Shown here piece after piece: positions 6,529 through 12,005 of a stretch of DNA of 12,005 nucleotides. Below the pieces are notes generated by a model. The model saw nothing but the letters and a program-made list of their open reading frames with translations, searched no databases and was not told the DNA's origin. The DNA is from Candidatus Bathyarchaeota archaeon JdFR-04 (lineage in GTDB: Archaea; Thermoproteota; Bathyarchaeia; Bathyarchaeales; UBA233), in assembly GCA_002010925.1 (NCBI GenBank), contig MTLR01000030.1, forward strand, positions 1 to 12,005, written 5' to 3'. A program made the position numbers and the translations under genes. Positions within the stretch are counted from its first letter, which is position 1, and the number at the start of each line of letters is the position of its first letter.

Positions 6529-7680
6529 ATGACAGGAAACAAAGCGGTTTTAACGGGCGAGCACTTCCTTAGCGGAGACTTAGCCTGCGCAGAGGGCGCT
6601 ATAGCTGCCGGCTGCAGGTTTTTCGCTGGCTACCCAATAACGCCTGCCACAGAAATCGCCGAAAGAATGGCGCTTAGGCTTCCCGAAATAGGTGGAATAT
6701 ACGTCCAAATGGAAGATGAGTTGGCTTCCATGGCAGCCATAATTGGAGCATCCTACGCTGGACTAAAATCCATGACAGCTACCTCTGGGCCAGGCTTTAG
6801 CCTAATGCAGGAGAACATTGGGCTGGCGGCGATGACAGAAGCCCCATGCGTGGTTGTGAACGTCATGCGTGGCGGGCCCAGCACTGGTCAGCCTACTAAG
6901 CCTGGACAGCAAGACGTTATGCAGGCCAGATGGGGGTCGCATGGAGATTACGAGATAATTGCTTTATCTCCTAACTCTGTTCAGGAAGCTTTTGATTTAA
7001 CGGTTGAAGCTTTCAATTTGTCCGAAGCTTACCGAGTGCCCGTTATCTTGCTTATGGATGAAACTGTGGCACACATGTGGGAAAAGGTTGTTATTCCGCC
7101 GGCTGAAGAGATAAGGCTGGTTAATCGTAAAAAGCCGAATGTTCCTCCCGGCGAGTATGCACCGTTTAAACCGGAAGGAGAGGACTTGGTGCCCCCAATG
7201 GCTTGTTTCGGCGAAGGATATCGTTTTCACGCTACAGGGCTAACCCACGACGAGTTCGGAAATCCGAAAACAGACAGTCCAGAGGCCCAATTCCAGCTTG
7301 TCAGTCGACTATGCGAGAAAATCCGGAGAAACGCGGAAAATATAATTAAAACCGAAAAGGTGATGCTAGACGACGCGGAGGTAGCTGTAATAGCCTACGG
7401 CGTCGTGTCCCGCTCAGCATTAAGCGCCGTCAAGAAAGCCAGAGAAAAAGGAATAAAAGCTGGGCTATTAAGGCTTATAACCCTTTGGCCCTTCCCGGAA
7501 AAACAAGTTGCAGAACTGGCGGATAAGGCAAAGCTGATAGTAATTCCCGAGTTGAACTATGGACAGATGGTTAGGGAAGTTGAACGTGCGGCAAAAGAAG
7601 CCTCAATAAGGTTCCTTCCTAAACTCGGTGAAAACTTGCATACGCCTGGAGAAATTCTCGAAGTTCTGGAGGCAAAATAA
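6529..7680 (+). CDS. korA: 2-oxoacid:ferredoxin oxidoreductase alpha subunit (KorA, probable 2-oxoglutarate)
   Basis: The alpha subunit of the CoA-dependent, ferredoxin-linked oxidation of a 2-oxoacid, probably 2-oxoglutarate to succinyl-CoA and CO2; the reverse carboxylation is possible in autotrophs. From the ATG at 6529 it has 383 residues. Visible marks: DLACAEGAIAAGCRFFAGYPITP (about 17-39, including the YPITP substrate-pocket motif), QMEDELASMAAIIGASYAG, a TATSGPGFSLMQE loop, the VNVMRGGPSTGQPTKPGQQD block, and a C-terminal domain starting near AVIAYGVVSRSAL and ending LWPFPEKQV. The overall pattern is closer to the 2-oxoglutarate/2-oxoacid (Kor) class than to pyruvate synthase, whose gene order is normally gamma-delta-alpha-beta. 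Its stop is directly followed by the korB ATG. Substrate identity is inference from family resemblance and gene order. Confidence 0.92.
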   Translation: MTGNKAVLTGEHFLSGDLACAEGAIAAGCRFFAGYPITPATEIAERMALRLPEIGGIYVQMEDELASMAAIIGASYAGLKSMTATSGPGFSLMQENIGLAAMTEAPCVVVNVMRGGPSTGQPTKPGQQDVMQARWGSHGDYEIIALSPNSVQEAFDLTVEAFNLSEAYRVPVILLMDETVAHMWEKVVIPPAEEIRLVNRKKPNVPPGEYAPFKPEGEDLVPPMACFGEGYRFHATGLTHDEFGNPKTDSPEAQFQLVSRLCEKIRRNAENIIKTEKVMLDDAEVAVIAYGVVSRSALSAVKKAREKGIKAGLLRLITLWPFPEKQVAELADKAKLIVIPELNYGQMVREVERAAKEASIRFLPKLGENLHTPGEILEVLEAK

Positions 7681-8523
7681 ATGACGCAAAATGAAAACTT
7701 AGCTCATCCCATGGAAGTTTTCCTGCGAAAATCAAGGATCCCGCATATTTGGTGTTCAGGATGTGGTAATGGAATAATCCTTCACAGCTTCATCCAAGCG
7801 GTTAAGGAGCTCGAGATGGACTCAGACAAAATCGCTGTAATCTCAGGCATAGGCTGCATTGGACGAGTGGCTGGATATGTAAACATGGACTCCTTCCACA
7901 CCACGCATGGGAGGGCTATAGCCTTCGCCACGGGCGTTAAGCTGGCTAATCCTGAATTAACAGTCGTGGTAATAAGCGGTGACGGAGATCTCTTCGCCAT
8001 AGGAGGAAACCATTTCATACACGCTGCCAGAAGAAACATCGACATCAAAGTCATCTGCGCCAACAATTTCAACTACGGCATGACCGGGGGACAGCAGGGG
8101 CCAACAACGCCTTTGGAAGCTTATACTACTACCTCTCCATATGGAAACATTGAACATCCGTTCAACCTCGTCAGCCTAGCCGCGGCCTCCGGAGCCACTT
8201 ACGTGGCGAGGTGGACAACTCTCCACGTGCGTAGGCTCACGGCTTCCATTCAAAAGATGCTTCAGAAAAGGGGCTTTGGCTTCATAGAAGTTATATCGCC
8301 ATGCCCAGAGATATATGGGCGAAGAAATAAAATGCGAACGGGCCTCGAAATGATGAACTGGCTCAAAAAGGTGTCGGTAATCGAAAACTTTTCTGATCCA
8401 GCTAAAGCTGAAGTTTCCCGCGACAGAATAATAATAGGGGAATTCGTGGATATGGAAAAACCTACCTTTGAATCAATTTTATATCAAACCATAAAGAGGG
8501 TTCAGGAAGGCAAAGGAAGGTGA
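7681..8523 (+). CDS. korB: 2-oxoacid:ferredoxin oxidoreductase beta subunit (KorB, TPP-binding)
   Basis: The thiamine-diphosphate and Fe-S subunit of the Kor enzyme, 280 residues. It begins with the typical IPHIWCSGCGNG segment (C25 and C28, first ligands of the [4Fe-4S] cluster), followed by SGIGCIGRVAGYVNMDSFHTTHGRA, which holds a further conserved cysteine. The TPP/Mg motif is G100-D-G-D ... G-G-N110-H, followed by ICANNFNYGMTGGQQGPTTP. A late SPCPEIYGRRN stretch carries the last conserved cysteine. The length is normal for the short beta subunits of Kor (about 280-300) and too short for fused PFOR. The ATG touches the korA stop with no gap (TAAATG) and korC starts straight after (TGAATG), so the three subunits are almost certainly co-translated. 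Confidence 0.94.
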   Translation: MTQNENLAHPMEVFLRKSRIPHIWCSGCGNGIILHSFIQAVKELEMDSDKIAVISGIGCIGRVAGYVNMDSFHTTHGRAIAFATGVKLANPELTVVVISGDGDLFAIGGNHFIHAARRNIDIKVICANNFNYGMTGGQQGPTTPLEAYTTTSPYGNIEHPFNLVSLAAASGATYVARWTTLHVRRLTASIQKMLQKRGFGFIEVISPCPEIYGRRNKMRTGLEMMNWLKKVSVIENFSDPAKAEVSRDRIIIGEFVDMEKPTFESILYQTIKRVQEGKGR

Positions 8524-9084
8524 ATGGGGCTGCGGACTGAAATAAGGGTGGCTGGCTTTGGTGGGCAAGGGGTCATCCGTGCAGGATTAATGTTAGCCAT
8601 GGCAGCGGCGCTTTACGGCGGTAAGAAAGCTGTGCAAACTCAGTCTTATGGGCCGGAATCCCGAGGAGGGGCTTGCAAATCTGAAGTGGTGATTTCCGAA
8701 GAGGAAATAGACTATCCAAAGGTTATCCAGCCTGATGTGCTCATCTTAATGTCGCAGCACGCTTATGATGTTTATATAGACGCGGTAAAACCGGACGGAA
8801 CCGTAATCCTTGACCCAGACCTAATTCCTTCAAGAAAGGAAACTCACGGCGTAAAAGTTTTCGAGGTTCCAGCTACGAAGATCGCTGAGAAACTTGGGAA
8901 GACCATTGTGGCAAACGTTGTAATGGTAGGCGCATTCGCAGCTTTAACAAACCTCATTGATGCTGAGGCCTTGAAGAAGTCCGTCTTGGCAAATGTGCCT
9001 AGGGGCACGGAAGAATTTAACCTCAAAGCTTTTGAAGAGGGCTATCAATACGGTAAGCAGCTTTTAGGTGAGGGAAAACCATAA
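8524..9084 (+). CDS. korC: 2-oxoacid:ferredoxin oxidoreductase gamma subunit (KorC)
   Basis: The gamma subunit, 186 residues, holds the complex together and contributes to CoA binding and catalysis in this enzyme family. Evidence: the N-terminal glycine-rich motif AGFGGQGVIRAGLML (10-24), then TQSYGPESRGGACKSEVVIS, DYPKVIQPDVLILMSQHAYD, and the GTVILDPDLIP strand, ending with a NVVMVGAFAAL helix and a VPRGTEEFNLKAFEEGYQYG segment. These are the usual blocks of stand-alone gamma subunits (about 175-190 residues). It is the last gene of the operon. The following 60 bases hold no convincing terminator hairpin or T-run before the phosphoesterase gene, so read-through into that gene cannot be excluded. 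Confidence 0.93.
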   Translation: MGLRTEIRVAGFGGQGVIRAGLMLAMAAALYGGKKAVQTQSYGPESRGGACKSEVVISEEEIDYPKVIQPDVLILMSQHAYDVYIDAVKPDGTVILDPDLIPSRKETHGVKVFEVPATKIAEKLGKTIVANVVMVGAFAALTNLIDAEALKKSVLANVPRGTEEFNLKAFEEGYQYGKQLLGEGKP

Positions 9085-9144
9085 TTAGCTGGCTTATCCC
9101 TAAACACAGTTTAACCCAAACTAACCTAAACACGTCAAGGTGGG

Positions 9145-9648
9145 GTGTATAAGTTGATTGTTGGATTAATAGCTGATACCCATGACCGTCTTCCTTTGGT
9201 GGAAAAAGCCGTAAAACGCTTGAACGAAGAAGAGGTTGAACTTGTTCTACACGCAGGAGACTACATTGCGCCCTTCGTTACCTCTAGACTTAAGGAGCTA
9301 AACGCCAAATTCATAGGGGTTTTCGGCAACAACGATGGAGATCGAGAACTCTTAAAAAGGAAGTTCGCTGAAAACGGCTTTGAAATCCGCGGAAACTTCG
9401 CCGAAATCCAAGTTGAAAACATAAAGATAGCCTTGCTTCACGGTCATGAGCCTCAACTCTTAAACATGTTGATAAACGCCGAAGTCCACAACGTTATAGT
9501 TCACGGTCATACCCACGTGGCAAAAACCGAAAGGAAAGGAAAAATGCTTGTAATAAATCCGGGTGAAACCTGCGGCTACCTAACCGGGAAATCCACCATT
9601 GCGTTGCTGGACACAAAAACTTTGGAGGCAAAGATAATCGAACTTTAA
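9145..9648 (+). CDS. MJ0936/YfcE-type metallophosphoesterase
   Basis: A small calcineurin-like phosphodiesterase of 167 residues. All family ligands for two metals are visible: D11-x-H13 (IADTHD), G38-D39 (HAGDY), G61-N-N-D64 (GNND), H99 in LLHGHE, and G121-H122-T-H124 (VHGHTH). Such proteins (M. jannaschii MJ0936, E. coli YfcE) hydrolyse phosphodiesters in vitro with broad specificity; the cellular substrate is unknown. The start is uncertain: the frame opens with GTG at 9145, but a TTG at 9154 (reading LIVGLIADTHD) follows an AGGTGGGGTG purine tract at better spacing and would give 164 residues. It lies 60 bases after korC on the same strand and ends one base before the convergent HD gene. 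No functional tie to the kor genes is evident. Confidence 0.92.
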   Translation: MYKLIVGLIADTHDRLPLVEKAVKRLNEEEVELVLHAGDYIAPFVTSRLKELNAKFIGVFGNNDGDRELLKRKFAENGFEIRGNFAEIQVENIKIALLHGHEPQLLNMLINAEVHNVIVHGHTHVAKTERKGKMLVINPGETCGYLTGKSTIALLDTKTLEAKIIEL

Positions 9649-9649
9649 C

Positions 9650-10342
9650 CTATTTTTCTCTCTCTAAGGCCCTTCGAACACCGTCCAAGCCTTCCACGGC
9701 TTTTAGATGGACAATTTTAAATGCTTCTCTAGCCGTTAACTCTCCCAACTCTTCACCAGTAGCTTCCTCAACTATGTACTTTGCAGCCCGTAAAACTTCC
9801 CTGTTAAGCTGCGAATCCATGTAGTCGGCCAGAAAACAAACTAGGGCTTCAACAGTTTTAGGTTTTATGGGGCCATATTCTCCGTGATGAGCGCAGACAG
9901 CGTGAACAACTTCTAACGGAAAATCTCTACGGATGAGCTCTGAAACAATAAGTGAGAGGTGATCCAGCTTTTCTCCTAAAGGGGAAGAGCTTAGGCTCCC
10001 ATCGTTCTTTAATATGTAAGTTAAAGGTTTGAAAACGTCATGAAGTAAGACTCCGGCTAATACAACGTCACGATTAACTTTTCCTCCATAAACTCTCTCA
10101 ATTACCTTGCAAAGTGTTAAAGCTATTTCAGCCGTAGCCACCACATGCTCAACCAACCCACCCTTGTATGTGTGGTGTTGCCAAAGCGCCGCTGGAGACT
10201 CCTCTAAACCCAAACCTGAAAAAGTTTTATCCCCTATCTTTATCATGGGGTTTTCGAGAATTTCCGCAACTTTGGCTCTTAAATCATCATCTTTGATTCT
10301 ATTTAGAATTTTTTCCAACTTGAGTTTAGTCAATTTCACCAA
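9650..10342 (-). CDS. HD-domain metal-dependent phosphohydrolase
   Basis: A 230-residue HD-superfamily hydrolase. Putative ligands in order: H66 in HHTYKGGLVEHVV, the H101-D102 pair in LLHDVFKP, H128, H152/H153 in CAHHGEYG, and D173 in FLADYMDS. That number of histidines fits a two-metal HD site. The HH-x-YKGGL-x-EH signature resembles the HD domain of YhaM-type 3'-5' exoribonucleases, but the N-terminal nucleic-acid-binding OB domain of YhaM is absent; about 50 charged residues precede the HD core instead. Other archaeal HD proteins act on nucleotides or cyclic phosphates (MptB in pterin synthesis), so the substrate is open. The frame starts with TTG at 10342 (a GTG follows at once), 4 bases after the endonuclease V stop, so it is the third gene of the translin-like/nfi operon. 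It converges with the phosphoesterase gene with a one-base gap. Confidence 0.82.
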   Translation of the reverse strand: MVKLTKLKLEKILNRIKDDDLRAKVAEILENPMIKIGDKTFSGLGLEESPAALWQHHTYKGGLVEHVVATAEIALTLCKVIERVYGGKVNRDVVLAGVLLHDVFKPLTYILKNDGSLSSSPLGEKLDHLSLIVSELIRRDFPLEVVHAVCAHHGEYGPIKPKTVEALVCFLADYMDSQLNREVLRAAKYIVEEATGEELGELTAREAFKIVHLKAVEGLDGVRRALEREK

Positions 10343-10346
10343 CCTT

Positions 10347-11024
10347 TTAACTGGCTTCTATTAAATCGTGTTTTATTCTCTGTTTTTCCATGTTTGCTCT
10401 TAAATGTGCTTCCCGAATTGGCTCAGGTATGCGCTGTTCCCTTTTCGTGAGATTTTTTACTATTTTTATGGCAGTTTCCAGTGAAATCATATGCCCAACG
10501 CTTACATAGATAGGTTTGAAACCAGGTTTAGTAGTTACAGCCACTCCAATGGCTTCTTCTTTATCTTTTATTAGTGCAACTCCATTCTCGTTGAACTTGT
10601 CCACAACTCCGCACAACAGTTTTTTGGCAACCCCAATTGTGGGCTTTTTTAACGTTACACCCAAATGGCTGGCGAATCCGCATCGGAAGGGATGAGCATA
10701 GCCGTGTCCATCGACCAAAATAACATCCGGCTCAATTTTTAGCTTCTTAATGCTAGAAACTGCTGGGGCAGCCTCCCTAAAGGAGAGAAGCGTTGGGATA
10801 TACGGGAAAGGGGTTCTGCATCGAACTGTGGTGCAGTCCACAACCTCTAACGAGTCATATGTTAACACTACTGCAACGCCTATAGACAAGCTTCGCACAT
10901 AAGCCACGTCAACCCCCGCAACAAAACGGATGTTACTCGGCAGAAAACGGTCATCAAAAATTATTTTCTTTGATATTTCGAGCTGTGCTCTGCGTGCTTT
11001 CTCTAGAGAGAATTTTCCCATCAC
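10347..11024 (-). CDS. nfi: Endonuclease V (deoxyinosine/inosine-specific)
   Basis: Endonuclease V nicks nucleic acid one phosphodiester 3' of inosine, in DNA for prokaryotic enzymes and in RNA for eukaryotic ones. The 225-residue protein is full length. Active-site marks: VAGVDVAY with D39, the wedge motif FPYIPTLLSFREA with Y75 and the acidic E84, VDGHGYAHPFRCG with D105 and H111, then ASHLGVTLKKPTIGVAKKLL with H120, and a late YVSVGHMISLETA block. These match the D/E/D metal triad and the PYIP wedge of T. maritima EndoV. The start could be GTG at 11024 or, more likely, the ATG directly behind it at 11021; an AAAAGG tract lies upstream. It starts within 4-7 bases of the translin-like gene's stop and is followed closely by the HD gene, so all three are probably one transcript. 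Confidence 0.95.
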   Translation of the reverse strand: MMGKFSLEKARRAQLEISKKIIFDDRFLPSNIRFVAGVDVAYVRSLSIGVAVVLTYDSLEVVDCTTVRCRTPFPYIPTLLSFREAAPAVSSIKKLKIEPDVILVDGHGYAHPFRCGFASHLGVTLKKPTIGVAKKLLCGVVDKFNENGVALIKDKEEAIGVAVTTKPGFKPIYVSVGHMISLETAIKIVKNLTKREQRIPEPIREAHLRANMEKQRIKHDLIEAS

Positions 11025-11027
11025 GGT

Positions 11028-11678
11028 TTACCTTTTCGAGCTCCTTCTCCTTTTCTTTACGAGTTCTTCGAATTCCTGTATGCGCTCTTTTAGAGAGTTT
11101 CTTCTTGCCTCCAATGTTACATCCCCCCTTGTGGTTTCAATTATTCTTCTGGCAACATCGCATTTTCGTCTAAGCCCCGGCACGAGGAGATAAGCATCGT
11201 TCATCCCCATTAGCGCCGTGTAAACTTCGTCCATTCTTTCTAGGCATTTCTCTGCGTCTGTAATGTTGCCTGTGCGAAGGGAATCTAGGGCTACGCGTCG
11301 AAGCTCGCCGATTACATCGGCTAACCCTAAAACGTAGGCTACGGCTGGAACCTCTAGTTCTTCTGGTGAAACGAACTTTGAATCGCGGATCAAATGGAAA
11401 AGTATGTTTGCTTCGCAATATTCTTGTAACGCCACATCAAACAATCCGCTATAAACTATTTCGGGGTACTCGCGGGAAAGAGCGATTAGCCTTCTAATAA
11501 TACGTTTGGCACGTGTCAAAAGCCTTTTTGCTTCTTTGAACCTTTTTTGATGAACAAGGAGAATGGCTTGTTTTGAAAGCCGTGTTGCCTTGCGTGTTGC
11601 TTCTTGAACACGTTGCTTAATCCTTTCCTTTTCTTTTAGTTCACGTTGCGCGGCCTTTAGAACCTCATTTAGGCTCAA
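11028..11678 (-). CDS. Translin/Trax family protein (archaeal TraxL-like, possible endoribonuclease)
   Basis: A 216-residue, all-helical, strongly basic protein of the Translin/Trax family. In eukaryotes Translin-Trax (C3PO) is a nucleic-acid-binding ribonuclease involved in RNAi passenger-strand removal and tRNA 5'-leader processing; an Archaeoglobus relative has been described as a Trax-like RNase. Here the QEYCEANILFHLI segment gives E86 and E89, matching the QEYVEA segment that carries human Trax glutamates E126 and E129. GLADVIGELRR supplies D121, a plausible third acidic residue, and PGLRRKCDVARRIIETTRGDVTL is the family's C-terminal signature. So the nuclease residues seem kept, as in Trax rather than Translin. 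Residues 1-70 and the RRRSSKR tail are highly charged. Start is TTG with AGGTGG 10 bases before it; no other standard start is in frame nearby. It leads the operon with endonuclease V and the HD gene. Catalytic residue alignment is from memory. Confidence 0.88.
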   Translation of the reverse strand: MSLNEVLKAAQRELKEKERIKQRVQEATRKATRLSKQAILLVHQKRFKEAKRLLTRAKRIIRRLIALSREYPEIVYSGLFDVALQEYCEANILFHLIRDSKFVSPEELEVPAVAYVLGLADVIGELRRVALDSLRTGNITDAEKCLERMDEVYTALMGMNDAYLLVPGLRRKCDVARRIIETTRGDVTLEARRNSLKERIQEFEELVKKRRRSSKR

Positions 11679-11715
11679 ATACTCACTTCCACCTTTAAAA
11701 GGTAGGGTTTTGGCG

Positions 11716-11723
11716 ATATTTAG
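11716..11723 (-). promoter_or_regulatory. Candidate TATA box for the translin-like/nfi/HD operon
   Basis: Minus strand reads CTAAATAT about 40 bases before the TTG start of the translin-like gene. A start site about 25 bases on would give a very short leader that still includes the AGGTGG motif. The 101-base gap 11679-11779 is otherwise unremarkable apart from the small dyad at 11691-11703. Confidence 0.3.
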
Positions 11724-11779
11724 TTCTATCCATAGACACGGCGTCAGAATTGCTGAACGAAACTGGCTTTTGTAAATTT

Positions 11780-11977
11780 CTAACCGGTTTTTTCTTCGCC
11801 TTTATCCCATCGTTCTATTACCAGTTTGTCGTCGCCAAGTTCAAAGCTTATCCTAACTTTTAGGGATTCATAGCCCTTGAACGGGAACATGCTGTCCTCT
11901 GCTAAGTCCTTCGGCAGGTATATCAGGTACTTACCGTCTTTTCTTCTGAACAATCTTCCTTTTCCAACATTCACCAT
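11780..11977 (-). CDS. Small AbrB-like (swapped-hairpin) protein, function unknown
   Basis: A 65-residue protein with an ATG start and the best Shine-Dalgarno in the window (GGAGGA at 11991-11986, 8-base spacer), which argues strongly that it is real. The order of features, basic GRLFRRKDGKYLIYLPKDLAEDS, then a loop, KVRISFELGDDKLVIERW and a charged tail, recalls the SpoVT/AbrB swapped-hairpin fold: a strand, a YLPKDL turn-helix, and the closing KLVIERW strand. That fold is used by small archaeal DNA-binding proteins and antitoxins. No toxin gene is adjacent on the visible side; the left neighbour is the translin-like gene 101 bases downstream, and the right side lies outside the window. No transmembrane segment or signal peptide. 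The family call is a resemblance only; it may be a conserved archaeal protein of another kind. Confidence 0.7.
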   Translation of the reverse strand: MVNVGKGRLFRRKDGKYLIYLPKDLAEDSMFPFKGYESLKVRISFELGDDKLVIERWDKGEEKTG

Positions 11978-11985
11978 TTTTGAAT

Positions 11986-11991
11986 TCCTCC
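11986..11991 (-). promoter_or_regulatory. Shine-Dalgarno of the small AbrB-like gene
   Basis: Minus strand GGAGGA, 8 bases before the ATG at 11977. It is a near-perfect complement to the archaeal 16S 3' end and supports both the gene and its start. Confidence 0.75.
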
Positions 11992-12005
11992 ACAGTTTTA
12001 TTCGG

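Noticed and set aside
6529..8523. Pyruvate:ferredoxin oxidoreductase (por) instead of kor
   Set aside because: Subunit order delta-alpha-beta-gamma and the alpha/beta motifs fit the 2-oxoglutarate/2-oxoacid class better. Not fully excluded without a phylogeny.
9085..9144. Terminator or small RNA after korC
   Set aside because: No stem of useful length and no T-run; the stretch shows only loosely repeated CTAAAC/CTAACC-like words, too degenerate to call a repeat.
9650..10342. MptB, the HD-type cyclic-phosphate phosphodiesterase of pterin synthesis
   Set aside because: Only the general HD motif supports it; the operon partners act on nucleic acids, so I left the substrate open.

Overview
The window looks archaeal. 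The signs are TATA-box/BRE-like elements rather than -35/-10 boxes, purine-rich Shine-Dalgarno motifs in front of mixed ATG/GTG/TTG (and probably one CTG) starts, a four-subunit 2-oxoacid:ferredoxin oxidoreductase with a separate ferredoxin subunit, an HdrA-MvhD fusion, a Translin/Trax-like protein and an MJ0936-type phosphodiesterase. The overall flavour suits an anaerobic, acetogenic or fermentative lineage such as Bathyarchaeia or another Thermoproteota/TACK group. This placement is inference; no rRNA or other marker gene is present. No mobile element, tRNA, rRNA or CRISPR array was seen, and no gene-free stretch exceeds 300 bases.

Layout. (1) Bases 1-2244, minus strand: pxpA-pxpB-pxpC, the ATP-dependent 5-oxoprolinase; pxpC runs off the left edge. 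The true N-terminus of pxpB lies upstream of its only in-frame standard start codon, so it probably starts at CTG. (2) Bases 2245-2435: a divergent promoter region with TATA-like elements facing both ways and a 6-2-6 dyad beside the shared one. (3) Bases 2436-9084, plus strand: a tight six-gene operon with gaps of 0-7 bases. It holds an HdrC-like/GltD-like fusion flavoprotein, an HdrA-MvhD fusion, and korD-korA-korB-korC. (4) Bases 9145-9648, plus strand: a small metallophosphoesterase, convergent with the next block and separated from it by one base. (5) Bases 9650-11678, minus strand: a three-gene operon of a Translin/Trax-like protein, endonuclease V and an HD-domain hydrolase. (6) Bases 11780-11977, minus strand: a 65-residue AbrB-like small protein with a very good Shine-Dalgarno.

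How the genes may work together. 5-Oxoproline hydrolysis gives glutamate, which is one transamination or dehydrogenation away from 2-oxoglutarate, the probable substrate of KorDABC. The Kor enzyme would make succinyl-CoA and low-potential electrons, or run in reverse. The two flavoproteins in the same operon carry Fe-S, FAD, NAD(P)-binding and MvhD modules but no HdrB. This suggests an electron-transfer unit that links 2-oxoacid oxidation to NAD(P)H and perhaps a third carrier, rather than a heterodisulfide reductase. The second operon gathers three predicted nucleic-acid-processing enzymes and could be an (inosine-)RNA processing unit. Both proposals are inferences from gene content and packing.
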